A stretch of 64,000 nt of DNA from an uncultured Christensenellaceae bacterium (GTDB lineage Bacteria > Bacillota > Clostridia > Christensenellales > UBA3700), in assembly GCA_910588015.1 (NCBI GenBank), contig CAJUOK010000001.1, forward strand, positions 109,678-173,677. The letters are read 5' to 3'. The position numbers and the translations under genes are program-made. Below the pieces are notes generated by a model, which did not search any database, was not told where the DNA came from, and was given only the letters and a program-made list of their open reading frames with translations. This document shows, piece after piece, positions 27,313 through 35,479 of this stretch. Numbering within the stretch: the stretch's first letter is position 1; each line of letters opens with the position of its first letter.

Positions 27313-28176
27313 ATGAAAAAGGATACTTATACGGAAAAAACATTTGGAATAGAGAGTGACATTACCTCTTACGACAAAGACGGAAATCTCAACGAAGGCG
27401 TAGAAATACTCTCCCTTGATTCAATAGTCGCAAATCCTAATCAACCAAGAAAAAAGTTTGACCAAAATCTTCTCGAAGAATTGGCAATATCAATAAAGAA
27501 TTACGGCGTTATCCAACCTATAATTGTCTGTCCTACAGACGACGGTAAATACCAAATAGTTGCAGGAGAGAGAAGATTCAGAGCAAGTAAACTTGCAGGA
27601 AACAATACAATCCCCGTAATAAAAAAATATTATACTCCTAAAAAAATCAAAGAAATTTCTCTTATCGAAAATCTTCAGAGACAAGACCTCAATCCTATAG
27701 AAGAAGCTCAAGCATATAAATCATTAATCGACGAATATGATTTCACTCAAGAGCAGCTTGCCGACAGATTAGGTAAATCAAGGCCGGCAATAACAAATTC
27801 TTTGAGACTTTTGGGACTCAATCCCGTTGTTATAGATATGGTTGTCAACGGAAGACTTTCTGCAGGTCACGCAAGATGTCTTACTTCAATAAAGGACTAT
27901 ATTGTGCAAAACACTTATGCTTTGGCTGCTTGCGACAAACAATTGAGCGTCAGGCAATTGGAGTTGATGGTGCGCAATTATCTCAATCCAAAGACAAAAG
28001 ATAAAAAACCTGTTGAATTGAGCGTAGAGCTAAAAGACCTTGCAAATATAATGCAAAAAAAATTCGGTACTAGAGTAAATGCAGTGGGTAATAACAATAA
28101 GGGAAGAATTTTTATAGATTATTATTCAACAGCCGATTTAGATAGAATATTTGAAATACTCGAACAAATTAAATAG
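27313..28176 (+). CDS. parB: Chromosome-partitioning protein ParB (Spo0J type)
   Basis: ParB is a CTP-dependent DNA clamp that loads at parS and recruits SMC for origin segregation. The 287-residue product has the N-terminal CTPase region with NPNQPRKKF, GERRFRA (the GERRxR motif) and ENLQRQDLNPIEEA. The DNA-binding part is LADRLGKSRPAITNSLRLL followed by GRLSAGHARCL. The KSRP and AGHAR residues match Spo0J/ParB rather than Noc, although Noc is the usual neighbour of rsmG in Bacillus. No parA/soj is adjacent. GGAGG lies 4 nt before the ATG. parS-like sites occur 8-10 kb to the left. Confidence 0.93.
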   Translation: MKKDTYTEKTFGIESDITSYDKDGNLNEGVEILSLDSIVANPNQPRKKFDQNLLEELAISIKNYGVIQPIIVCPTDDGKYQIVAGERRFRASKLAGNNTIPVIKKYYTPKKIKEISLIENLQRQDLNPIEEAQAYKSLIDEYDFTQEQLADRLGKSRPAITNSLRLLGLNPVVIDMVVNGRLSAGHARCLTSIKDYIVQNTYALAACDKQLSVRQLELMVRNYLNPKTKDKKPVELSVELKDLANIMQKKFGTRVNAVGNNNKGRIFIDYYSTADLDRIFEILEQIK

Positions 28177-28186
28177 ACTATATTAT

Positions 28187-28220
28187 AAAAAAACTCCTTT
28201 GAATAAAAAGGAGTTTTTTT
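28187..28220. terminator. Bidirectional terminator between parB and dnaN
   Basis: AAAAAAACTCCTTT / AAAGGAGTTTTTTT stem of 14 bp with a 6-nt loop and A/T runs on both sides. It serves the convergent parB and dnaN genes. Confidence 0.9.
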
Positions 28221-28246
28221 ATTTATTATTTATCTTTATTTAATTA

Positions 28247-29353
28247 TTATCTCGTTCTTATAGGTAATATCAGATATAGATATTCGTCGCTTTCGATAGG
28301 TGTTATGACGACGGGATTATTGCTGTTGGAAATCTTTATAGAAAGATATTCGTCGTTGCTGTTCTTTATGCAATCCGTAAGATATTTAGCGCTCAAACTT
28401 ATTGTTACGTCTTTACCTTTAGTAAAAGTATTTATAACTTCTTTTATATTGCTGTAACTGGTATTGCAATATATAGTCATTTTTCCTTCTTTTATATCTA
28501 TTTTTATGTAATTGCTTTTGTCTTGTTTTGCAATAACGTCTACCTTATCCATACTGTATTCGAGGCTGGCTCTGTCAACAGTAACTTCCGTTTCAAAATT
28601 TTTAGGTATAGTAGACTCGTATCTTATAAACTGTCCTCCAATCAAAGAAGTTATTATCTTGCTGTTTTCGAATTCTACCATCATTTTCTTTTCGTTGTAT
28701 TTTACAACTACTTCGTCGTCTTCGTTTTCAAGAAGCTTTGATATTTCGCTCAAACTCTTTGCCGGAACTATAATGCTGCTTTCTTGGTGTTCGCTCTTTA
28801 ATTCCTTGTTGCATATAGCGAGTCTGTAACCGTCGAGACCGACGCTTCTTATTTGTTTGCCGTTGACGGAAATCAAACAACCTTTTAATTGCTGTCTAAT
28901 ATCTTCTGTAGAAGTTGCAAAAATAGTTTTGTTAACGAGGTCTTTAAAATCTTTTTGTTTTATAGATATTTGAGCGTTATATTCTTGGTCTTCGATAGCG
29001 GGGTATTCGTTTATATTCATTGTAGCGAGATATATAAAGCTGTCGCAGTGCGAAATATAGAGCTTGTCCGCTTCTATTTGAGTATCGAATTCAATTATGT
29101 TTTCTTTGCTTATTTTTCTTATATATTCGCATATAGTTCTACCGGGAACCAAAACTTCGCCTTCCATTATTATATCGGCTTTTATTTTCATTATAATTAC
29201 AAAATCTATATCGGTAGCCATTATTGTCAACGTATCGCCGAATGCGCTGAATTTTATTCCTTCTAATATAGGCATACTTTTTTTTGAAGGCAATGCTTTC
29301 ATTACCTTTGACAAAGCGTCCGATAAATCTGTTCCGTTACAAATAAACTTCAT
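28247..29353 (-). CDS. dnaN: DNA polymerase III sliding clamp, beta subunit
   Basis: DnaN forms the ring that tethers the replicative polymerase to DNA. The 368-residue product starts MKFICNGTDLSDALSKVMKA and shows the three-domain clamp pattern, with VLVPGRTICEYIRKI, GCLISVNGKQIRSVGLDGYRLA (the domain 2 signature) and a C-terminal LILPIRTR. AGAGGTG precedes the ATG. It lies downstream of dnaA with 240 bp of DnaA-box-rich DNA between, as in Bacillus, but the pair is inverted relative to recF and the gyrase genes. Confidence 0.97.
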   Translation of the reverse strand: MKFICNGTDLSDALSKVMKALPSKKSMPILEGIKFSAFGDTLTIMATDIDFVIIMKIKADIIMEGEVLVPGRTICEYIRKISKENIIEFDTQIEADKLYISHCDSFIYLATMNINEYPAIEDQEYNAQISIKQKDFKDLVNKTIFATSTEDIRQQLKGCLISVNGKQIRSVGLDGYRLAICNKELKSEHQESSIIVPAKSLSEISKLLENEDDEVVVKYNEKKMMVEFENSKIITSLIGGQFIRYESTIPKNFETEVTVDRASLEYSMDKVDVIAKQDKSNYIKIDIKEGKMTIYCNTSYSNIKEVINTFTKGKDVTISLSAKYLTDCIKNSNDEYLSIKISNSNNPVVITPIESDEYLYLILPIRTR

Positions 29354-29593
29354 TTATACACCTCTTGTTTATTATATATTTTTTATAATTTATTAGATAA
29401 TCATAATATCAATAAGGACTGCGGAAATGTTGATAAGTAGTTTAATAGACACCTAGCCTACAAAATTATCAACAATTAAGTATATAAGTATGTTGATAAA
29501 ATTATTAAGTTGTCCACATTATCCACAAAAGAATAAACTAAATTATCTTTTATGATATTAAGTTATATATTTTATAAAATCAAATGTTATTAC
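29354..29593. other. oriC: Probable replication origin (oriC) with five DnaA boxes
   Basis: The dnaA-dnaN spacer holds DnaA-box-like 9-mers at 29428-29436 (TGTTGATAA), 29466-29474 (TTATCAACA), 29491-29499 (TGTTGATAA), 29510-29518 (TTGTCCACA) and 29519-29527 (TTATCCACA, exact consensus; directly abutting the previous box). An AT-only-like stretch at about 29531-29593 next to the dnaA end could be the unwinding element. Placement downstream of dnaA matches the main origin half of Bacillus. Confidence 0.75.
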
Positions 29594-30949
29594 TCATCTC
29601 TTTTGAATCATATTTTTTATATCTTTTACTTGATTGGAAATAAGATTATCTGTTTTGATGAGTTCTTCTATCTTATCTCTCGCATAGATGATAGTAGTGT
29701 GGTCTTTTCCGCCGAAATAGCTTCCTATTGTAGCGAGCGGCACTCCGAGCATATCATAGATAAGATATATTGCTATTTGACGCGCGTTTACTATAGGTTT
29801 CAATTTTTTCTTACCTATGATATCTTGCTTTTTTACGTTGAAATAAGAACAAGTTGCGTCTACTATAGTGTCAAGCGACAATATATGAGTAGTTACGTCT
29901 ATATCGTCTTTTAGAGCTTCTTTTATAATATCTATATTGTCAGGTTCTTTTCCAAGTAATTGACAATAGAATATTACCTTTTGCAAAGCTCCTTCCAATT
30001 CTCTTATATTGCTGTCGATTTTTTCCGCAATGAAATATACGACTTCTATAGGAAGATTGAAATTTTTATAAAAAGCCTTTTTTTGAAGTATAGCAATTCT
30101 TGTTTCGAGGTCCGGGGTAGATATGTCTACGGTAAGACCGCTTGCGAATCTGGATTGCAATCTTTCTTCGAGGAATGTCAATTCCTTTGGATGACGGTCG
30201 GAAGAAAGAACTATCTGTTTTTTAAACTGATATAAATCGTTAAAAGTATGGAAAAGAGCTTCTTGAGTACCAGTTTTTCCTGCAAGGAATTGAATGTCGT
30301 CAAGCATAAGTATATCAACGTTGCGATATTTTTCTCTAAAGCGTCTGTTTTGTTCGTTGTCTTTATTATTCTTTATGCTGTCTATAAAATCGTTGACGAA
30401 TTGTTCTGTCGTGCAATAGATTATTTTTGCTTTTTTATTTGTTTTTAAGATTTCGTTGCCGATAGCGTGCATAATGTGGGTTTTTCCCAGACCGACGCCT
30501 CCGTAAATAAATAGAGGATTATGCAGCGTTCCAGGTTGATTAGCTACGGCTTTGGCTGCGGCATACACTACTTGGTTGCTTTGACCGACGACGAATTTAT
30601 CAAACACAAAGTCTGAATTAAAAAAGCTCTTACTGTCTTGATTTTCGACGGAATTTTCTTTTTTTGATTGTTGAATTTGATTTTCATACACGGAAATTTC
30701 GTCCGGTGTAATTATAACAAAGTCATTTATATAAGAATAATTTAACTTTTTTATTTCGTCAAGTATGAGATTTCTATAATTATTGTTGATAGTTTGTTTT
30801 GTAGATTTTAATTTAGCTACAATTATCAATTTATTGTAAGCGACAGTAAGAGGTTCCAATGAGTTGAACCACATATCGTAACTAACGGTCGATATATTAT
30901 TAGATATGCCTATTAGCAATTCGTTCCAAATATTCTTACAATCATCCAT
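29594..30949 (-). CDS. dnaA: Chromosomal replication initiator protein DnaA
   Basis: DnaA binds 9-mer boxes and opens the origin. The 451-residue protein has domain I at residues 1-85, a short linker, the AAA+ core with GGVGLGKTHIMHAIGNE (about 148-164) and LMLDDIQFLAGK (Walker B), and domain IV with the signature GGKDHTTIIYARDKIEEL near the C-terminus. No ribosome binding site precedes the ATG. TATAAT ends 6 nt before it, with TTGAAT 17 bp further upstream (30979-30984), predicting a leaderless mRNA. It diverges from recF. Confidence 0.98.
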   Translation of the reverse strand: MDDCKNIWNELLIGISNNISTVSYDMWFNSLEPLTVAYNKLIIVAKLKSTKQTINNNYRNLILDEIKKLNYSYINDFVIITPDEISVYENQIQQSKKENSVENQDSKSFFNSDFVFDKFVVGQSNQVVYAAAKAVANQPGTLHNPLFIYGGVGLGKTHIMHAIGNEILKTNKKAKIIYCTTEQFVNDFIDSIKNNKDNEQNRRFREKYRNVDILMLDDIQFLAGKTGTQEALFHTFNDLYQFKKQIVLSSDRHPKELTFLEERLQSRFASGLTVDISTPDLETRIAILQKKAFYKNFNLPIEVVYFIAEKIDSNIRELEGALQKVIFYCQLLGKEPDNIDIIKEALKDDIDVTTHILSLDTIVDATCSYFNVKKQDIIGKKKLKPIVNARQIAIYLIYDMLGVPLATIGSYFGGKDHTTIIYARDKIEELIKTDNLISNQVKDIKNMIQKR

Positions 30950-30955
30950 ACTGAT

Positions 30956-30984
30956 ATTATAATATAAAAAGCAAAAAAATTCAA
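30956..30984 (-). promoter_or_regulatory. dnaA promoter, predicted leaderless start
   Basis: Minus-strand TTGAAT (30984-30979), 17-bp spacer, TATAAT (30961-30956), then 6 nt to the dnaA ATG. Confidence 0.6.
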
Positions 30985-31059
30985 TAAAATTCGTTAAATT
31001 ATATTATAATAATTATAATAAAAATATAGTCTTAAATATTAAGGTTAAGTCAAAATCAG

Positions 31060-31088
31060 TTGAGAAAAAATAAACTTTGTAGTAATAT
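31060..31088 (+). promoter_or_regulatory. recF promoter, predicted leaderless start
   Basis: TTGAGA, 17-bp spacer, TAATAT (31083-31088), then exactly 6 nt to the recF ATG at 31095. No ribosome binding site is visible. Confidence 0.6.
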
Positions 31089-31094
31089 AAATAT

Positions 31095-32174
31095 ATGAAT
31101 ATAGAGAGCGTCCAACTAAAAAAGTTTCGCAGTTACGAAGACAAAAAAGTGACTTTTAAACAAGGTCTCAATATAATTGTTGGGCAGAATGCAAGCGGAA
31201 AAACCAATTTATTGGAAAGTATTTATTGTTGCGGAATAGGAAAATCGCCCAGAACAAATAAATATAAAGAAATGATAAAGTGGGGAGAGGACGTCTCTTA
31301 TATAAAAATTATTTTGAGAAAAAATAAAACATCTCATACTATTGAATTTTCGATAGATAATCAAGACAAAAAGAGAATTTCCATAGACGGCATACCGCTT
31401 GTTAAGTTAGGAGATATAATAGGAATACTCAACATAGTATTTTTTTCGCCCGACGAAATGAAACTTATTAAAGAAAGTCCGCAAGAAAGAAGAAGATTTG
31501 CCGATATAAGTCTTTCTCAACAAAACAAAAAATATTTTTATTCTCTATCAAAATATAACAATATACTTGCTCAACGCAATAAGCTTCTCAAAGAACATAG
31601 AGACGTAAAAGCTCTTCCCGAAATGCTTTACGGTTGGGACGTTCAATTGGCAGAACACGGAGCTTATATAATAAAAAAAAGATATGAATTTATAGAAAAA
31701 ATACAAGTCTTTGCCAAAAAGATTCATTATGAATTAACAAGTAATCTCGAAGATTTAACGCTTGAATACGAAAGTCGCGTAGAATATGGAGAATACGATA
31801 AAATGAAAGAATCTTTTTTTGAAAAATTGAGAGGAAATATAGAAAAAGACGTCAATCTTTTATATACGTCTTTCGGCGCTCATAGAGACGATATAGGCAT
31901 AAAAATAAATGATATAGACGTCAGAAAGTTTGGCTCTCAAGGACAGCAGAGAAGCGTTGCTCTTTCTTTGAAATTAGCGGAAATATATCTTTTTGAAAGC
32001 GAAATAGGAGAAAAACCCGTTCTTCTTCTCGACGACGTACTTTCAGAATTAGACCCTTCCCGCAGAAGAAAACTTATGGAATTATCTAGCGGATTGCAAA
32101 CGCTTATTACCTGCACTGATTTCGATATGGATATAGAATACAATAGGATAGTAATAAACAAAGAGAAAGTATAG
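31095..32174 (+). CDS. recF: DNA replication and repair protein RecF
   Basis: RecF is an SMC-like ATPase that helps load RecA at gapped DNA. The 359-residue product has Walker A IIVGQNASGKTNLLE at about residues 28-42, the ABC-type signature KFGSQGQQRSVALSLKLAE, and Walker B PVLLLDDVLSELD, with the coiled region between shorter than in SMC proteins. It starts MNIESVQLKKFRSYE, the usual RecF opening. It is divergent from dnaA here, whereas it normally follows dnaN in the same direction. The 457 bp to the next gene carries short dispersed repeats. Confidence 0.96.
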   Translation: MNIESVQLKKFRSYEDKKVTFKQGLNIIVGQNASGKTNLLESIYCCGIGKSPRTNKYKEMIKWGEDVSYIKIILRKNKTSHTIEFSIDNQDKKRISIDGIPLVKLGDIIGILNIVFFSPDEMKLIKESPQERRRFADISLSQQNKKYFYSLSKYNNILAQRNKLLKEHRDVKALPEMLYGWDVQLAEHGAYIIKKRYEFIEKIQVFAKKIHYELTSNLEDLTLEYESRVEYGEYDKMKESFFEKLRGNIEKDVNLLYTSFGAHRDDIGIKINDIDVRKFGSQGQQRSVALSLKLAEIYLFESEIGEKPVLLLDDVLSELDPSRRRKLMELSSGLQTLITCTDFDMDIEYNRIVINKEKV

Positions 32175-32369
32175 CGTAGTTGATGATAAATATAGTATAT
32201 CTAAATTTTTATAAGCATAATAGAAAATAATTATTTGTCATTGACGCTCGCATAAAACGCAATAATTTGTTATGCAATTGCTTCGCTCTTTACTGACTTA
32301 TAGAGTTAAATATAAATTAGACTGCAAATCAGTGTAATGGAGAAATATTATTACGATTAAAAAAAGATT

Positions 32370-32605
32370 AGATTTTACGACTTCGCTCATAATGACAGAA
32401 TATATGTTAATAGTTCAATATCATTATTTGTATGTCATATTGAGCGGAACGTAGTGTAGTCGAAATATCTAATCCATATAAATTAATATTGATGAGACCT
32501 CTCCACTACGGTCGAGGTGACAGAAAGTATGTTGATATGACATAAAAGGTATTGTAAACTTGAGTATGATTACCTTGTCATTTCGACCGAAGCGGAGAAA
32601 TCTCA
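32370..32605. repeat. Four copies of a short dispersed repeat in alternating orientation
   Basis: Copies of a unit like TGTCATTTCGACCGAAGCGG followed by AGAAATCTC occur at about 32373-32400 (minus), 32433-32472 (plus), 32488-32524 (minus) and 32577-32605 (plus). They are imperfect and inverted relative to neighbours, so the transcript could fold. Similar motifs are scattered in many bacterial genomes; no function is assigned. Confidence 0.65.
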
Positions 32606-32631
32606 ACAAAATAAAATAAAAAGGAAGAATT

Positions 32632-33183
32632 ATGAAACATTTAGGCACGCAAACAATAGAAACAAAAAGATTGATATTGAGAAAATTTGAATTAAAAGAC
32701 GCGCAATATATGTATGATAATTGGGCGTCTAGCGACGAAGTAACTAAATATCTTACTTGGAAACTTCATAAAGACGTAAACGTGTCTAAAGAATGGATTG
32801 AGTTTTTAATATCAAATTATAATAAAAAAAACTTTTACGAGTGGGGTATTATCTTAAAAGATATAGACCAACCTATCGGCAGTATAAGAGTGGTAGATTT
32901 AAAAGAGAATATCAACGCTGTTCATATAGGTTATTGTATAGGCAAGAAGTGGTGGCGTCAAGGCATTACTTCAGAAGCTTTGAGCGCTTTGATAGATTTT
33001 TTCTTTGACAAAGTTGGAGTAGACAGGATAGAGAGCAGGCACGACCCAAACAACGTAAATTCCGGCAGAGTTATGCAAAAGTGCGGAATGAAATATGAAG
33101 GTACTATGAGAAAGTCAGACGTAAATAATCAAGGTATCGTAGATTGTTCGTATTACGCTATCTTAAAAAGCGACAGAGCATAA
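32632..33183 (+). CDS. GNAT-family N-acetyltransferase, RimJ/RimL type
   Basis: The 183-residue product is a GNAT acyltransferase using acetyl-CoA. It opens LGTQTIETKRLILRKFEL, the RimJ/RimL-type start. It has the acetyl-CoA region IGYCIGKKWWRQGITSEALSALIDF (about residues 101-125) and the strand-7 region DPNNVNSGRVMQKCGMKYEG. Substrate could be a protein N-terminus, a ribosomal protein or a small amine and cannot be told from sequence. AAGGAAG precedes the ATG. It interrupts the usual recF-gyrB linkage. Confidence 0.85.
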   Translation: MKHLGTQTIETKRLILRKFELKDAQYMYDNWASSDEVTKYLTWKLHKDVNVSKEWIEFLISNYNKKNFYEWGIILKDIDQPIGSIRVVDLKENINAVHIGYCIGKKWWRQGITSEALSALIDFFFDKVGVDRIESRHDPNNVNSGRVMQKCGMKYEGTMRKSDVNNQGIVDCSYYAILKSDRA

Positions 33184-33445
33184 TTTTATTTATATTATCT
33201 ATTAATTTTATTATGTATAAATCGTAGATAAAGATAATTCAAACGTCAAATTAACAAAAAATATATTGGCGAAGAAATAATTCAATTTCACATATTTTTA
33301 TAAAAAATATATTTTCACGATTAAACTTCGCCTTTTAAAAAATATAATATAGATTATATAATTTAAAAAGCCTTAAATTTTATTAAATCAGTTGAATTAT
33401 GCATATTTAATATGATATAATTATTTTATTATAATATTATAATCT

Positions 33446-33483
33446 TGCGTATGCGTGTACGCACGCGTGTGTGCGTGTATGCA
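33446..33483. promoter_or_regulatory. 38-bp perfect alternating pyrimidine-purine tract upstream of gyrB (Z-DNA-prone)
   Basis: All 38 bases alternate pyrimidine and purine, mostly TG/CG/CA steps (for example TGCGTATGCGTGTACGCACG, continuing). It ends 29 bp before TATAAT at 33512-33517, the likely gyrB -10 box. Such tracts can flip to Z-DNA under negative supercoiling. The rest of the gap 33184-33445 is AT-rich with no gene. Confidence 0.6.
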
Positions 33484-33580
33484 AGAAAGAGACGATGAAT
33501 AAGTATGAGGATATAATTGCGTAGCAAGATTCTATCAGTACTTATTAATAGGCTCTTAAACAATATAAACGGAGGTAAAA

Positions 33581-33964
33581 ATGAGTAACGAAAAAAATCA
33601 AGCGTATACACAGGATAATATTCAGGTTCTCGAAGGTTTGGAACCAGTAAGAAAACGTCCCGGAATGTATATAGGCTCAACCGACGAAAGAGGATTGCAC
33701 CACCTTGTATACGAAGTCGTAGACAACGCTATCGACGAGGCTATGGCAGGTTATTGCGATAAAGTAATAATAGAGATAATGCAGGACGGAGCAGTCAGAG
33801 TTATAGACAACGGCAGAGGTATACCGACGGGTATTATTGAAAAAGAAGGTAAGTCGGCAGTCGAAGTCGTGCTCACCAAATTGCGGATGATACAAATTTT
33901 CCGGCGGTTTGCACGGAGTCGGCGTTTCGTGCGTAAACGCGCTTTCCGAATGGCTCGACGTTGA
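33581..33964 (+). CDS. gyrB: DNA gyrase subunit B, N-terminal fragment (frame broken)
   Basis: This is the N-terminal part of the GHKL ATPase domain. It has LEGLEPVRKRPGMYIGSTDE, EVVDNAIDEAMAGYCD (with the catalytic Glu/Asn helix) and VIDNGRGIPTG, up to AVEVVLTKL at 33883. The reading then goes out of frame (RMIQIFRRFARSRRFV) and stops at 33964. The region that should read HAGGKF-DD-x-x-YKFSGG, the ATP lid, is about 23 nt short between 33884 and 33899. GGAGG precedes the ATG. The flanking sequence is highly conserved, so this is a recent break or an assembly error, not an old pseudogene. Confidence 0.85.
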   Translation: MSNEKNQAYTQDNIQVLEGLEPVRKRPGMYIGSTDERGLHHLVYEVVDNAIDEAMAGYCDKVIIEIMQDGAVRVIDNGRGIPTGIIEKEGKSAVEVVLTKLRMIQIFRRFARSRRFVRKRAFRMARR

Positions 33965-35468
33965 AGTATCTCAAAACGGCAAACTTCACAAAATGACTTT
34001 CAACAGAGGCGTTGCTCAAAGACCTTTGGCAGTCGTAGGCAACACCAACAATAGGGGTACGACTATTACATTTTTCCCCGATTCGGATATATTCGAGACG
34101 GTTGATTTTAATTATGCTACTCTAAAGCACCGTATTCAAGAACTTGCCTATCTCAATAAGGGCTTGCGCATAGTGCTAAAAGACAGCAGAGCGTTGAGAG
34201 AGAACGAAGAAGAGTTTTATTACGAGGGAGGTATTGTCGAATACGTCGACGTTCTCAACGGCAACAACGGCGTGCTTGAAAAACCTTTTTACATACACGC
34301 GGAGACGGACGATTATCAAGTTGAGATAGCTATGCAATACAATGACAGCTACAGCGAAAATATATTCTCCTACGCCAACAATATCAATACTCACGAAGGC
34401 GGCACTCACCTTGACGGTTTTAAGGCTGTGCTGACAAAACTTTTTAACGATTACGCCAACAATTTTAAAATGCTCAAAAACGACGAAAAGCTTTCGGGCG
34501 AAGACTGCAGAGAAGGTTTGGTGGCTATCGTAAGCGTAAAGCTTATTGACCCGCAATTCGAAGGACAGACCAAGACAAAACTCGGCAACAGCTTTATGAG
34601 AGGCGTTGTGTCCAAGGTTTTGACGGAGAAATTCGGCGAATATCTCGAAGAAAATCCCAAGGAAGCAAAAGAGCTTATACTCAAAGCAGTCAACGCTAAA
34701 AAAGCCAGAGACGCGGCGAGAAGCGCAAGAGACTTGACAAGACGTAAAAGCGTGCTTGAGTCTACGACTCTTCCCGGCAAGCTTGCGGACTGTTCTGACA
34801 AAGACCCTAAAAAATGCGAAATATATCTCGTCGAGGGCGACAGCGCGGGCGGTACGGCAAAACAAGGCAGAGATAGACGTTTTCAAGCTATATTGCCGCT
34901 TCGCGGTAAGATACTCAACGTTGAGAAAGCAAGACTCAACAGAGTGCTCGAGAGCGAAGAAATAAAGAATATGATTACGACGTTCGGCTGCGGCATTAAT
35001 GACGACTGCGACGTTAATAAGCTAAAATACGACAGGATTATCTGTATGACCGATGCCGACGTTGACGGCAGTCATATTAGAATATTGCTTTTGACATTCT
35101 TCTACCGTTTTATGAAGCCTATTGTCGAGCAAGGACACGTTTATATTGCTCAACCGCCTCTTTACAAAGTTACGCAAAAGGGCAGCAAGAAAGAAAATTA
35201 TTTTTACGACGACGAATCATTGGAAGAATTTTTGGTCAGCATAGGCAGAAAAGCGGAGATTCAAAGATATAAAGGTTTGGGCGAAATGGATACCGAACAA
35301 CTTTGGGATACCACTATGAATCCCGAGACGAGAACCTTGCTCCGAGTCAATCTCAAGGACGCCGAAGAAGCGGATGAAATCTTTACCGTGCTTATGGGCG
35401 ACGAACCAGATAAGCGCCGCACGTTTATCGAAGAAAACGCAAATCTCGTAAAAGATTTGGACGTATAA
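33909..35468 (+). CDS. gyrB: DNA gyrase subunit B, C-terminal part (continuation after frame break)
   Basis: Gyrase introduces negative supercoils with ATP. This frame resumes at SGGLHGVGVSCVNALSEWLD (from about 33900; the ATG at 33909 is internal). It carries the transducer domain with THEGGTHLDGFK and QTKTKLGNS, then the TOPRIM domain with EGDSAGGTAKQGRDR, LPLRGKILNVEKAR and the metal-binding DADVDGSHI. The C-terminus has QRYKGLGEMD and ends LVKDLDV. With the N-terminal fragment and the missing bases restored it would be about 636 residues, normal for the family. gyrA follows 11 bp later. Confidence 0.9.
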   Translation: MHGVGVSCVNALSEWLDVEVSQNGKLHKMTFNRGVAQRPLAVVGNTNNRGTTITFFPDSDIFETVDFNYATLKHRIQELAYLNKGLRIVLKDSRALRENEEEFYYEGGIVEYVDVLNGNNGVLEKPFYIHAETDDYQVEIAMQYNDSYSENIFSYANNINTHEGGTHLDGFKAVLTKLFNDYANNFKMLKNDEKLSGEDCREGLVAIVSVKLIDPQFEGQTKTKLGNSFMRGVVSKVLTEKFGEYLEENPKEAKELILKAVNAKKARDAARSARDLTRRKSVLESTTLPGKLADCSDKDPKKCEIYLVEGDSAGGTAKQGRDRRFQAILPLRGKILNVEKARLNRVLESEEIKNMITTFGCGINDDCDVNKLKYDRIICMTDADVDGSHIRILLLTFFYRFMKPIVEQGHVYIAQPPLYKVTQKGSKKENYFYDDESLEEFLVSIGRKAEIQRYKGLGEMDTEQLWDTTMNPETRTLLRVNLKDAEEADEIFTVLMGDEPDKRRTFIEENANLVKDLDV

Positions 35469-35479
35469 GGGGGTAGAAA

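Noticed and set aside
33429..33680. Minus-strand frame across the alternating tract and gyrB start
   Set aside because: Its Arg/Thr run comes from the TGCG repeats; no start signals.
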